A DNA stretch of 64,000 nucleotides from Mycolicibacterium grossiae (GTDB lineage Bacteria > Actinomycetota > Actinomycetes > Mycobacteriales > Mycobacteriaceae), in assembly GCF_008329645.1 (NCBI RefSeq), contig NZ_CP043474.1, positions 2,170,001-2,234,000 of the forward strand. The letters are read 5' to 3'. The notes beneath the pieces are model-generated. The model was not told the origin of the DNA, ran no database searches, and saw only the letters and a program-made list of their open reading frames with translations. The position numbers and the translations under genes are program-made. Positions 55,001-62,362 of the stretch are shown here, in pieces; the stretch's first letter is position 1; every line of letters begins with the position of its first letter.

Positions 55001-56252
55001 CCAGTGCGCCGAGGCCGAAGATGTCGATGCGCGCCGGGTCGGTCGGACGTTGCCCTTCCGGGGCGCCGAACAGTTGCGCGGCATCACTGGGGCTGGCGGC
55101 CATCAGGCTCAGCGACCCCGACGACAGCCGGCTCACGGCGGTGTCCGGGTTGGCCGGCAGCACCCCGGCGCTGTCCCAATCGGTGATCTGCGGCAGCAAC
55201 TTCGAGCCGCGTTCGCGGATCGCGACGGCCCGCGGGTTCAGCGTGCGATGCACCACCCGGTTGCGATGCGCGTAGTGCACGATGTCGGCGATATCGCCGA
55301 TGAGGTCAAGCTGGCGCTCCAGTGGCATCGTGGCCTTGTTGTCGGCCAGCCACAGGTCCAGCGGGAGGTCGTTCTTGGGTTGCGGGAACACCAGGCCGAT
55401 GCCCAGCTCCGGCTCGTCGACGATGTCCTCGGGCACCTGCAGCCCGTCGTAGCGCAGCCGGGACAGCAGGTGATATTCGGAGGTGACCGCGCGCTGGCGG
55501 GCATGCTTGTCTGCCGACGAGGCGCCCTGGCTGGTCAGGTAGAAGCGGATGCGGGCGTGGCGTTCGGCGTCGACATGGTGGAACGCCGGCCAGTCCTGCC
55601 AGCCTTCGCCGTCGGCCAGCGGTTGTTCGTCGATGATCCAGGAGCCGACCTCGCGTTGCCGGCGTGGTGCCAGGCCGATGGCCTTCATCAGGCCGGCAAT
55701 GAGTTGGCTGTCGCGCTCGGGGATCAGCTCATGGCGCGCCGGAGCAAGCAGCGCCTTCGAGATGCCAGGAAGCCTGGTCCGACCCTCGAGGCCATCCAGG
55801 CCGTAGAGGTTGATCTTCGAGGTGTCGGAGAGTTCGCACTTGAATTCCTCGTGGTGCAGGAACACCAGTTCTTGGACGTAGGGGATTCTCCGGACAGCCT
55901 CATGGCCGCCGCGCTGGCGGATCGCGTCCTTCAGCAGTGAGGCGAAGTATTGGGCTTTGCGGCGGGCCAGGAGTAGCGGAGAGTCTTCCGACCGGCCGTT
56001 GCGCTGCCAGCGGTGGTCGTTGCCGGTGAGGATGCCGCGGTAGTGCTTAAGCTCGACGAGGTAGAGCGTGTCTTGGGCGAGGACCAGTAGGTCTACCTCA
56101 TGCCAGCGGCCGCGGTTGTCGCGGAACTCGAAGTTCGCCCAGGCGCGGTATGGCGGGGCGTCCGGGAGTGCCTGCTTGACGAGGTCGAGGCCGGCTTGTT
56201 CGTGGGCGAACTGCGACTCGGCGATCTGGACCCAGCGGTCGTCCCTCACCAA
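52017..56252 (-). CDS. pglW: PglW, NERD-domain protein kinase of type 2 BREX
   Basis: 1411 residues. NERD nuclease-related domain at about 10-120 ('EVDLLVLAQDTLYLVELKHY'). A first kinase-like domain at about 235-480 has lost catalytic residues ('VVHRTLNPRAV' instead of HRD-x-K). A second at about 510-770 is probably active: 'KLGAGSTAV', 'THRDIKPSNLG' (630-639), and 'MFDFS' in place of DFG. A helix-hairpin-helix-like stretch follows near residues 800-870. Streptomyces PglW is an autophosphorylating kinase. Start TTG at 56252, or the GTG next to it, after AAGGGGG. First gene of the operon, divergent from the GTPase genes. Confidence 0.93.
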   Translation of the reverse strand: MVRDDRWVQIAESQFAHEQAGLDLVKQALPDAPPYRAWANFEFRDNRGRWHEVDLLVLAQDTLYLVELKHYRGILTGNDHRWQRNGRSEDSPLLLARRKAQYFASLLKDAIRQRGGHEAVRRIPYVQELVFLHHEEFKCELSDTSKINLYGLDGLEGRTRLPGISKALLAPARHELIPERDSQLIAGLMKAIGLAPRRQREVGSWIIDEQPLADGEGWQDWPAFHHVDAERHARIRFYLTSQGASSADKHARQRAVTSEYHLLSRLRYDGLQVPEDIVDEPELGIGLVFPQPKNDLPLDLWLADNKATMPLERQLDLIGDIADIVHYAHRNRVVHRTLNPRAVAIRERGSKLLPQITDWDSAGVLPANPDTAVSRLSSGSLSLMAASPSDAAQLFGAPEGQRPTDPARIDIFGLGALAFYILSGQPPATERGELIDRLRRDRGLDLAAEMPQIRTKLRQLVLDATNPSPAERIADVGTFLDELGQARKEIFNEGTGTDPLDALPADVLDGRFVYKQKLGAGSTAVGILVLDKQVGDAERVLKVAKDAEAAERLYAEAQVLGKLENEDRIVTLYDRLEVGGRTALLLRYAGRTTLAEELNNRGRLSIDVLERWGTDLLTAVVTLERVGVTHRDIKPSNLGVYQSSSRADTHLTMFDFSMAGVDARNVEAGTPPYLDPFLGIGGRRQYDTAAERYGAAVVLFEMATGGRPCYGPDENANPATVDDDVTLLPEMFESSIAAALVDFFRTALSRDAAARPDTAEDMLRAWRAVFTTLGTKTADAGDDTAAEKATAATLLGAAGLTARAVSALASVQVTTVGELLALDSTRLNRLVAREAKDTRKEITARYRAWAKRLGKDKKHPSGDALMGLDDAVAVLLSAVSGARSSTRKDAAELLLGVTPGLDAFASSTELATALDKASQRGPQLLKELQDDWAQRQDTRDLLDAIGDITRQVLSDFGGVAAIDTLTAEIRARLPEAAVPSPDLYHQAQADRTAGGLLRVALERVSEHENATGNKDFVRRRHGRRLALLATDELLIAAAESAAKRADEMVSSDLNVIIPPSTAARELGAAFQAGYRAVNDDADARTALPGESRLIRLAAAISKHAAVSGRGELHNRDIAPAAAIQTALTGLAQSESLSPSQIRSRVSARFPELDRVPAPPHLDTYLAQTTLNLEWDAGTGAYRFRDAKPPSATTLHTRKPTAVPTATTAVSDETDHGVDQQAVLRRSIAEHGFLAVGVHIPADRPGQHERVAAELAGAFGGELVDVTARLIEAMRTLAEQQGISWDLVRGADAADATPMDARGLRAVIDRVVPQLRKDLEANVFDGDARDEPLILTEVSPLARYGHLDVLAKLSDLAAPRRRPVWVILPQLRGQLGALVDRKPIQLGSPGGQFVVWKQTPDLVPARDDEGDR

Positions 56253-56613
56253 TCAATTCCCCCTTGGTCGTGCGCTTGGTAACTAACTTACTGAGTCGAG
56301 CTCTGCTCGGTGCGGATAGCTGAAGGTTTTGCACCCGCGCGTTGACGCCAGTGCGGAGCCGGGATGGGATTCTGCCTGACGTGTACGACAATATCTGGGA
56401 GGTTCGCTAGGTTTCGTCCAGCGGGCCCGTCGCACACGAGGAGAACCGCGGTCCTCGGCCGCTATCGTTCGGTCTGTACTGCCGGCTCTGTTGAGCCTGA
56501 GCGGACGTTTCAGTCCCGCGGTCCAAAAGCTGCCAGCTGTCGGTGCTGTCCGATAGCGTCTTGGATCACTCACTTTCCGCGGGGTCGGATTCGTAGCTAG
56601 GGGGCACGTACTG
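56253..56613. other. Divergent promoter region between BREX and the GTPase module
   Basis: These 361 bases contain no credible gene. They must hold the promoters of pglW (leftward) and of the GTPase operon (rightward). No clear palindrome or -35/-10 pair was found, and no BrxR-type WYL regulator gene is nearby. An AGGGGG ribosome site lies 9 bases before the GTPase ATG. Confidence 0.55.
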
Positions 56614-59600
56614 ATGAGTGTCGATGACACCGATTTCGACCGAGCGGTCGCCGATGCGCTTGCCGCTGGCAGCGACGAGATGGCGCTGCTGGATGATTTG
56701 GCGGCGGAGACGATCGGTGGCTACACGATTTCCTTGCCCAACGCTGAGGGTCTCGGACCGCTCATCCAGGAAGTGACCGATGCGACCGAAACTTTCTCCA
56801 ATAAAGTCCGCGCTCACCTCGCCGAACAACGCGACGTGCTGTCGACATTCAACGTGGCCTTCTTTGGGCGCACCGGCGCTGGCAAGAGCACCTTGCTATC
56901 GGCATTCGGCGAACTGGACGGCCATGACGTTTCGCCGGGCGATAGCGACTGGACGACGGACGTCCACACCATTCCGTGGCGCGGGTGCCGGCTGTACGAC
57001 ACGCCCGGAATCAACGGTTGGGGCGGTAGGAAGAGCCGTGCCAAACTTGAGGCCACAGCCCGGCGGGCAGTAGAAATCGCTGACGTCGTCTTACTGTGCT
57101 TCGACAGCCAGAGCCAACAAGCCAGCGAGTTCGCGAAGGTTGCGCAGTGGGTGCGTCACTACGGCAAGCCGACGATCGCGGTCCTCAATATTCGGAACCT
57201 GCGATGGCGCCACCCCGCGAAGGTGCCCAATCAGGCAGCTAGGAAGAACATCTCGGAACCGGTCCGCCAGCACAGCGACAACATTCGCACTGAACTGGCG
57301 AGTATTAGTCTGGCCGATACTCCAGTTGTCGCGATCCACAGCAGGCGAGCACTGTTCGCACGTGCCTCCGTGCCATTCCGTGGACCCGCCGAACGAGACT
57401 TCGCGATCGAACGCGAGCAGTACGGCGTTGAGTACCTGGCCCGTTGGTCGAACTTCGGGGCACTGGAGGCTGTACTGACGTCGGGGATCGCCGCCGGAGG
57501 GGCGCAGTTACGGCTGGCTTCGCTACGTGAGGGGATGCGCGCAATCCTGACAGACGAAGCGGACCTGCTCAGAGCGCTGGACCAGCGACTCGAAGAGCGG
57601 TTCGGTGAAGTCGACCGGTCGATCTCGCGGCACCTCGAAGTGCTTGGTTACCTCGAACCCGACGAACGTGGAGCCTTTCTGCATGACGACGCCTGGAGCG
57701 GTGATCTTCTCACTATCGCGGAGATGGCGCGGAGCAGCCCGTACGTCACCCCGGCGAACGGCGCGTTCACCCGGTACCTGCGAACGCTGCTCAAACCGCA
57801 CCTGTCGGCACCCCGTAGCGACGCATTGAAGCGATTTAAGCGATTGGAGCGGGAGGCCTTCGAGAACCGGAAGGACGTCGACAAGGACACCTTCGTTAAA
57901 GAAGTTTTCGACGAGGCGGCGATTGCGGAAGCACTCGAACACGTATGGGTCGACTCTGCACAGTTCCTTGAACGCGAATTAGACATGGCTGCAACCGAAT
58001 TGAAATACCGTGGCTTTTCCGACAACCGAGATGCGTCGGATATCGGTGGCGCCTCTGGGTCCAGCGCTGCGGCGTTCGAAACTGTTTTCCGGACAACTGG
58101 CCTACTGACTGGGGTTACTGCGGCTGTCGGGTTAGTGGCCCTCGCCAATGCGTGGAACCCCATTGGGTGGGCTGGCGGGCTTGTTGTCGCTGGAGTCAGC
58201 ATCGCATCATCGGTGTTCGGCATTATTGGCGGTCAGCAGGGCGATTCAGCGGAACGCCAACGTGCCGAAGCGCATGCCAAGGCGGCCTATGCCGGTCGCA
58301 CAGCGATCCGCACCACCTTCGACGGCATCGAACACGACTTCGCGCGCGATGCTCGTTCCGTGGCGTGGACCCAAGCGGCGCCCGGTGTCAAAACCCTGCT
58401 TCGTGAGCTCGCGGTGTTAGCGCGGTTGCGTCAACAAGTGGGGTCCATCGCCGATCAGCTCACCCACAGTGCGGCCAGAGTCGCCACAACTCCTCATGTG
58501 GATCTACTCGGCGAGGCATTGAAGACACTCGGTGACACGTCGACCGGTGGACAGCGGCGTGACATCCAACGAGTACTGCTCGGTGAGGACTGGTTCGAGG
58601 CCGCGCCGGAAGTGATGGATTCCGATCCCGATGAGCGTGAAGCGTTCCTGCTTTCGTGCCGTGCTCGGCACGAAGTCGACGCCGATAGTTTGCGTACGGC
58701 AGTGACCGACGGGCTAGTTCGCTCGGATCACAGCGCGATCGCGGACTGGACGCAGCGGCTTGCCAATGCTGCAACCACTGACGCGGCTTTCCGAGCGGCA
58801 CTGGTCGCTGCAAAGCCGCCTCGAGGTGCGAGACCGTCGGTTGCCATCGCGGGCGACTTCAGTGCCGGCAAGTCCTCGTTTATCAAGCGACTGCTCGTGG
58901 AGTTGGGCGGAGAGATTCCGGAAACGCTCAGCATCCGCGCCGACCCCACAACAGACGACGTGCACGTGTATCAGTACGGAAGCGTCGACATTGTCGATAC
59001 ACCTGGCTTTCAAAGTGGACGCAGGGGCCATGATGAGAAAGCTATCGAAGCCACAACGAGCGCGGCGCTAGTGATTGTGCTGCTACATGTCAACTTGTTG
59101 ATCGGTGACACCGAAAAGCTCGAAGGAATATTGGGAGGCACGGCGACGACGCCGGGCAAGTGGCCACGAGTCTTGTTCTTGATCAACCGGTGTGACGAAC
59201 TGGGGATCGATCCGCTTCATGACGTCGAGGAGTACTTCAATCGACGTGACCGCAAAGCAGCCGAGCTGCACGCCGCGCTTGAGTCGCGCGGGATCAACAT
59301 TGCCCTGAACCATATCCACGGAATTGCAGCAGACCCGTTCTCTGCGGTCGGAAGTCGTCAGTCGATCAACCGCGATGCGTACGACGACAACAGGAGCTGG
59401 GATGGTGTCGCGGCATTCCTTGAAGTACTGCAGTCCTTATCGCCGAGTCGCATCGCACAGGCCAATACCTTGGCGGCGCTGGACAATGCGGCAGCGGAAC
59501 TGCTGCACCTGCACGTCGTCACCGAAGACGAGTGTGCGATCAGCCAGTCCGCGATCGATGGGCACGAAGCCTTGATCGGCGTGCTCGACGGCTGCCTGGG

Positions 59601-60411
59601 CGACGCTCTTCACCTGTCGGCCTCGCTAGAACACACCCTGTCCGAGATGGTTTCACGGCACACAGCTCGAGCCATCGAAAAAGTACGCGAAGTGGGCCGG
59701 GGTGATGAGGAGAAGTTAGCCGTCGCGATGAACTCGTGGAACAACGCCGACCTGCAGGCCGAGGTCGACGGGTTTTTGGTATCGGCGAGCGAACAGATTG
59801 ACGAATGGTCCGCAACGCACCAGTCTGCGATCAATCGTGAATTAGCAGCCATGAGCTTCAGCGAGCATCTCGGGCAGCCAGCTACGGGCGTCGATGAATC
59901 CGCCAGCGATACCGTCTCAGACGTGATCGGGGTGGGAAAGTTCGTGACGGAGTCGGCGCAGAAGCTTGCGGCCGGAGCGGGCACACGAGATGCGGTCTAC
60001 GCCATCGGCAAGGGGCTCGGTCGGAACTTCAAACCCTGGGGTGCAGTCAAACTGGGGCAGACGGTTGCGAGAGCTGGAGTAGTACTGCAGGTCGTTGCAG
60101 TGGCCTGGGATGCGTTCAGCTGGGTGCGCACGGAGGGTAAGCGCGCTAGCTGGGAGGAAACTATAAGCGGGGCAGTAGAATCCGTGGAAACGATCAGCGC
60201 AAAACACATTGCGGAGTTCCTGCGTGGCGATGATGCACCAATTACCTACCTGCAAGATCGCATTGCGGAAATAAGGAAAATCCGCGACGACCACGAAAGC
60301 CAACGCGTTCTTGCTCAGTACGACATGTCGCGCACGGGAAAGCGACTTGCGACGACTGCGGCGCTGCTGGACTCGTTTGATGAGCTTGGAAAGGAATCTG
60401 TATCACTGTGA
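56614..60411 (+). CDS. Large dynamin-like protein with two GTPase domains
   Basis: 1265 residues. GTPase domain 1: P-loop 'GRTGAGKST' (85-93), 'DTPG' (129-132), and 'NIRN' where a typical NKxD would be. A hydrophobic hairpin at about 494-540 ('LLTGVTAAVGLVALANAW', 'GLVVAGVSIASSVFGIIGG') resembles the membrane paddle of bacterial dynamins. GTPase domain 2: 'GDFSAGKSS' (747-755), 'DTPG' (795-798), 'NRCD' (858-861). Long helical regions follow each. Tandem GTPase domains joined by a paddle recall Bacillus DynA. GTG of the next gene overlaps the stop. Position beside BREX suggests membrane-linked phage defence. Confidence 0.8.
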   Translation: MSVDDTDFDRAVADALAAGSDEMALLDDLAAETIGGYTISLPNAEGLGPLIQEVTDATETFSNKVRAHLAEQRDVLSTFNVAFFGRTGAGKSTLLSAFGELDGHDVSPGDSDWTTDVHTIPWRGCRLYDTPGINGWGGRKSRAKLEATARRAVEIADVVLLCFDSQSQQASEFAKVAQWVRHYGKPTIAVLNIRNLRWRHPAKVPNQAARKNISEPVRQHSDNIRTELASISLADTPVVAIHSRRALFARASVPFRGPAERDFAIEREQYGVEYLARWSNFGALEAVLTSGIAAGGAQLRLASLREGMRAILTDEADLLRALDQRLEERFGEVDRSISRHLEVLGYLEPDERGAFLHDDAWSGDLLTIAEMARSSPYVTPANGAFTRYLRTLLKPHLSAPRSDALKRFKRLEREAFENRKDVDKDTFVKEVFDEAAIAEALEHVWVDSAQFLERELDMAATELKYRGFSDNRDASDIGGASGSSAAAFETVFRTTGLLTGVTAAVGLVALANAWNPIGWAGGLVVAGVSIASSVFGIIGGQQGDSAERQRAEAHAKAAYAGRTAIRTTFDGIEHDFARDARSVAWTQAAPGVKTLLRELAVLARLRQQVGSIADQLTHSAARVATTPHVDLLGEALKTLGDTSTGGQRRDIQRVLLGEDWFEAAPEVMDSDPDEREAFLLSCRARHEVDADSLRTAVTDGLVRSDHSAIADWTQRLANAATTDAAFRAALVAAKPPRGARPSVAIAGDFSAGKSSFIKRLLVELGGEIPETLSIRADPTTDDVHVYQYGSVDIVDTPGFQSGRRGHDEKAIEATTSAALVIVLLHVNLLIGDTEKLEGILGGTATTPGKWPRVLFLINRCDELGIDPLHDVEEYFNRRDRKAAELHAALESRGINIALNHIHGIAADPFSAVGSRQSINRDAYDDNRSWDGVAAFLEVLQSLSPSRIAQANTLAALDNAAAELLHLHVVTEDECAISQSAIDGHEALIGVLDGCLGDALHLSASLEHTLSEMVSRHTARAIEKVREVGRGDEEKLAVAMNSWNNADLQAEVDGFLVSASEQIDEWSATHQSAINRELAAMSFSEHLGQPATGVDESASDTVSDVIGVGKFVTESAQKLAAGAGTRDAVYAIGKGLGRNFKPWGAVKLGQTVARAGVVLQVVAVAWDAFSWVRTEGKRASWEETISGAVESVETISAKHIAEFLRGDDAPITYLQDRIAEIRKIRDDHESQRVLAQYDMSRTGKRLATTAALLDSFDELGKESVSL

Positions 60412-62009
60412 GCGCACTCGATATTGCCGCAGCAAGGGCTTGGCTCGACTCTGTACCCGGCGGAAAGCTCGGTCAGGACGCCGACGGACAGTGGCAACGG
60501 CTCGCCAGCGTAAGCGAACCGGTCGTTACGGTGTACGGGGCGTACGACACGGGAAAGAGCTCGCTGCTTCGTCGGATACTCGTGGATTCCGAAGTAGATG
60601 TCCCGGAATGGCTTACGATCAGCGCCCGTCATGAGACGTTCGAAGTCAACGAGGTCACTGCTGCCGGCTGTCGGCTTCGGGACACCCCCGGGTTCGTCGC
60701 CGGCGCTGACGACGCCCGCGCCGATATGAACACTCGGCTGGCAAACGCAGCGGTCGACCTCACGGATGTCGCTGTAGTGACGGTCACTCCACAGTTGGCG
60801 ACTGCCGAATTCCCGGCGTTACAGGAGCTGGTGCGACGAGACTGGGCGCCCGGATCATTGTGGTTCGTGATCTCTCGATTTGATGAAGCAGGGGTAGACC
60901 CTGAGTCAGATCTTGATGGCTACCGTGTACGAGGGGGGCGAAAGACAGAGGAACTGCGTCGTGCACTCGAGCTCGATGAGGACGTGCCGGTGTACGTCGT
61001 TTCGCAGGACTTCGCGCAGATGGCAGGGGCGGACCGAAATCCAGACCCGCAGATATGGGACGATTTTCGGAGCTGGGATGGAATCGCGGAACTGCGCGAT
61101 GCGCTCGCTAATCTGGGCTCCCGCCGGGGCAGTTCATTGAGAGCTGCAGCTGCGCAGCGTTTCTGGCGACAGTCCGTCGCTGATGCTTTGGAGGGATTGC
61201 GCGCCGAGTTGGCAACGTACCTGGACCACCAGACGTTCTCGGAAGAAGGACTCCGACTCCGTCAGTCGTGGCTGGCGCAGCTGGATGCGCTCAAGAACTC
61301 GGCCGATGCCGACCTGCGCGGCCGGATATCCGAGACGATCGGCCAAGCCATCGATGACCAGCGTGACTCGGATGCGATACAGAACTCGCTGCAGGCGACG
61401 ATCGAGTTCTGGTACGGGCTGCAGGAGCGGAACGTCGAGAAGCTGCTGCGTAGCGTCGATGACACGGTTGCGCTTGAGCGGCAACGACCGTCATGGACGC
61501 AACTCGAAGAACTTGCGGACTCTATCCGTTCCCAGTCGAATCGTTCGGCACCAACGGAGGATCAGTCTGAGTTCATCACTCCGGCGGTCAAGCAAATCGC
61601 TGCGGCTGCGGTAACAGCACTCAACGACTACCAGAAGCTCTCGACAGTACGAAAACCTGTGCAGGCGGCCACTTCGGTTATGAATCAAAGCAAGAGCGTT
61701 GCGGCCGCCACTGCTGTGGCGCCGCTGATCATCGAGATATCCTCAGTCGCTGAACGGTTCCTTAGGGGCCGCGCTGAGGGAGCCGAGCGAGACCGCCAGC
61801 GGAAGGCCATGGAAGCGAGCCTCGACCGTGCGGGCGCCGATACCGCGCAGATGGCCATGAGTGAGTTGGAGACACTAATCCGAGCGGCGCGACAGGCGAT
61901 ACTCGACGCCACCGCTGAACGAGTTGAGCTGAACGACGGGCTCGCTAGGCTGGTTGGCGAGCTAACGACACTCATAAAGGCAGGTGAGCAGCTGTTGGCG
62001 CCGTCGTAG
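60408..62009 (+). CDS. Partner dynamin-like GTPase
   Basis: 533 residues, GTG start inside the previous stop (GTGA). One GTPase domain at the N-terminus: P-loop 'GAYDTGKSS' (44-52), 'DTPG' (92-95), G4-like 'SRFD' near residue 160. A helical stalk follows, with a mildly hydrophobic alanine-rich segment near 425-445 ('SVAAATAVAPLIIEISSV') and a charged coiled coil to the end. It resembles domain 2 of the neighbour more than domain 1. The overlap and similar design suggest a hetero-oligomer with three GTPase domains. Confidence 0.78.
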   Translation: MSALDIAAARAWLDSVPGGKLGQDADGQWQRLASVSEPVVTVYGAYDTGKSSLLRRILVDSEVDVPEWLTISARHETFEVNEVTAAGCRLRDTPGFVAGADDARADMNTRLANAAVDLTDVAVVTVTPQLATAEFPALQELVRRDWAPGSLWFVISRFDEAGVDPESDLDGYRVRGGRKTEELRRALELDEDVPVYVVSQDFAQMAGADRNPDPQIWDDFRSWDGIAELRDALANLGSRRGSSLRAAAAQRFWRQSVADALEGLRAELATYLDHQTFSEEGLRLRQSWLAQLDALKNSADADLRGRISETIGQAIDDQRDSDAIQNSLQATIEFWYGLQERNVEKLLRSVDDTVALERQRPSWTQLEELADSIRSQSNRSAPTEDQSEFITPAVKQIAAAAVTALNDYQKLSTVRKPVQAATSVMNQSKSVAAATAVAPLIIEISSVAERFLRGRAEGAERDRQRKAMEASLDRAGADTAQMAMSELETLIRAARQAILDATAERVELNDGLARLVGELTTLIKAGEQLLAPS

Positions 62010-62362
62010 GCGGTTTCGTGAATCGGTGCGGAGTTGCCGTGCTGCTTCGCGTGCGAACGACTATGGCCGCGCCTCGTGGATGGCCCGAGCGACCTCGCGA
62101 CGCGAGGAGGTATCAGAATTCTTCGAACACAGCGACCTTACTTCCGCTATCCGCGATCAATCCGGCGCTTCCAAAAAACCAGTATTGAGCCAGTAGGCGG
62201 CTGACTGAAGCGGGATGGGCCACGTGATCGCTTCAATCTCAAGGCCGTCGGGATCGCAATTACGGCGAATCGATTTCACCAAGATTGAGATCGTCAGCTT
62301 CATCGTAATCGTGTTCCAAATCAACTCAATTCAATCATTTTAATAGGTGTAGGTTGTAAGAA
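62010..62362. other. Gene-free stretch, AT-richer at its right end
   Basis: No supported gene in these 353 bases. A short plus-strand reading near 62100-62195 ('REEVSEFFEHSDLTSAIRDQ') looks vaguely coding but lacks a start or partner and is probably a remnant. The last 100 bases are unusually AT-rich for this genome. Confidence 0.5.

Noticed and set aside
54198..55940. 580-codon plus-strand frame opposite pglW
   Set aside because: Alternates Val/Gly/Asp without motifs; shadow of the PglW codon pattern.
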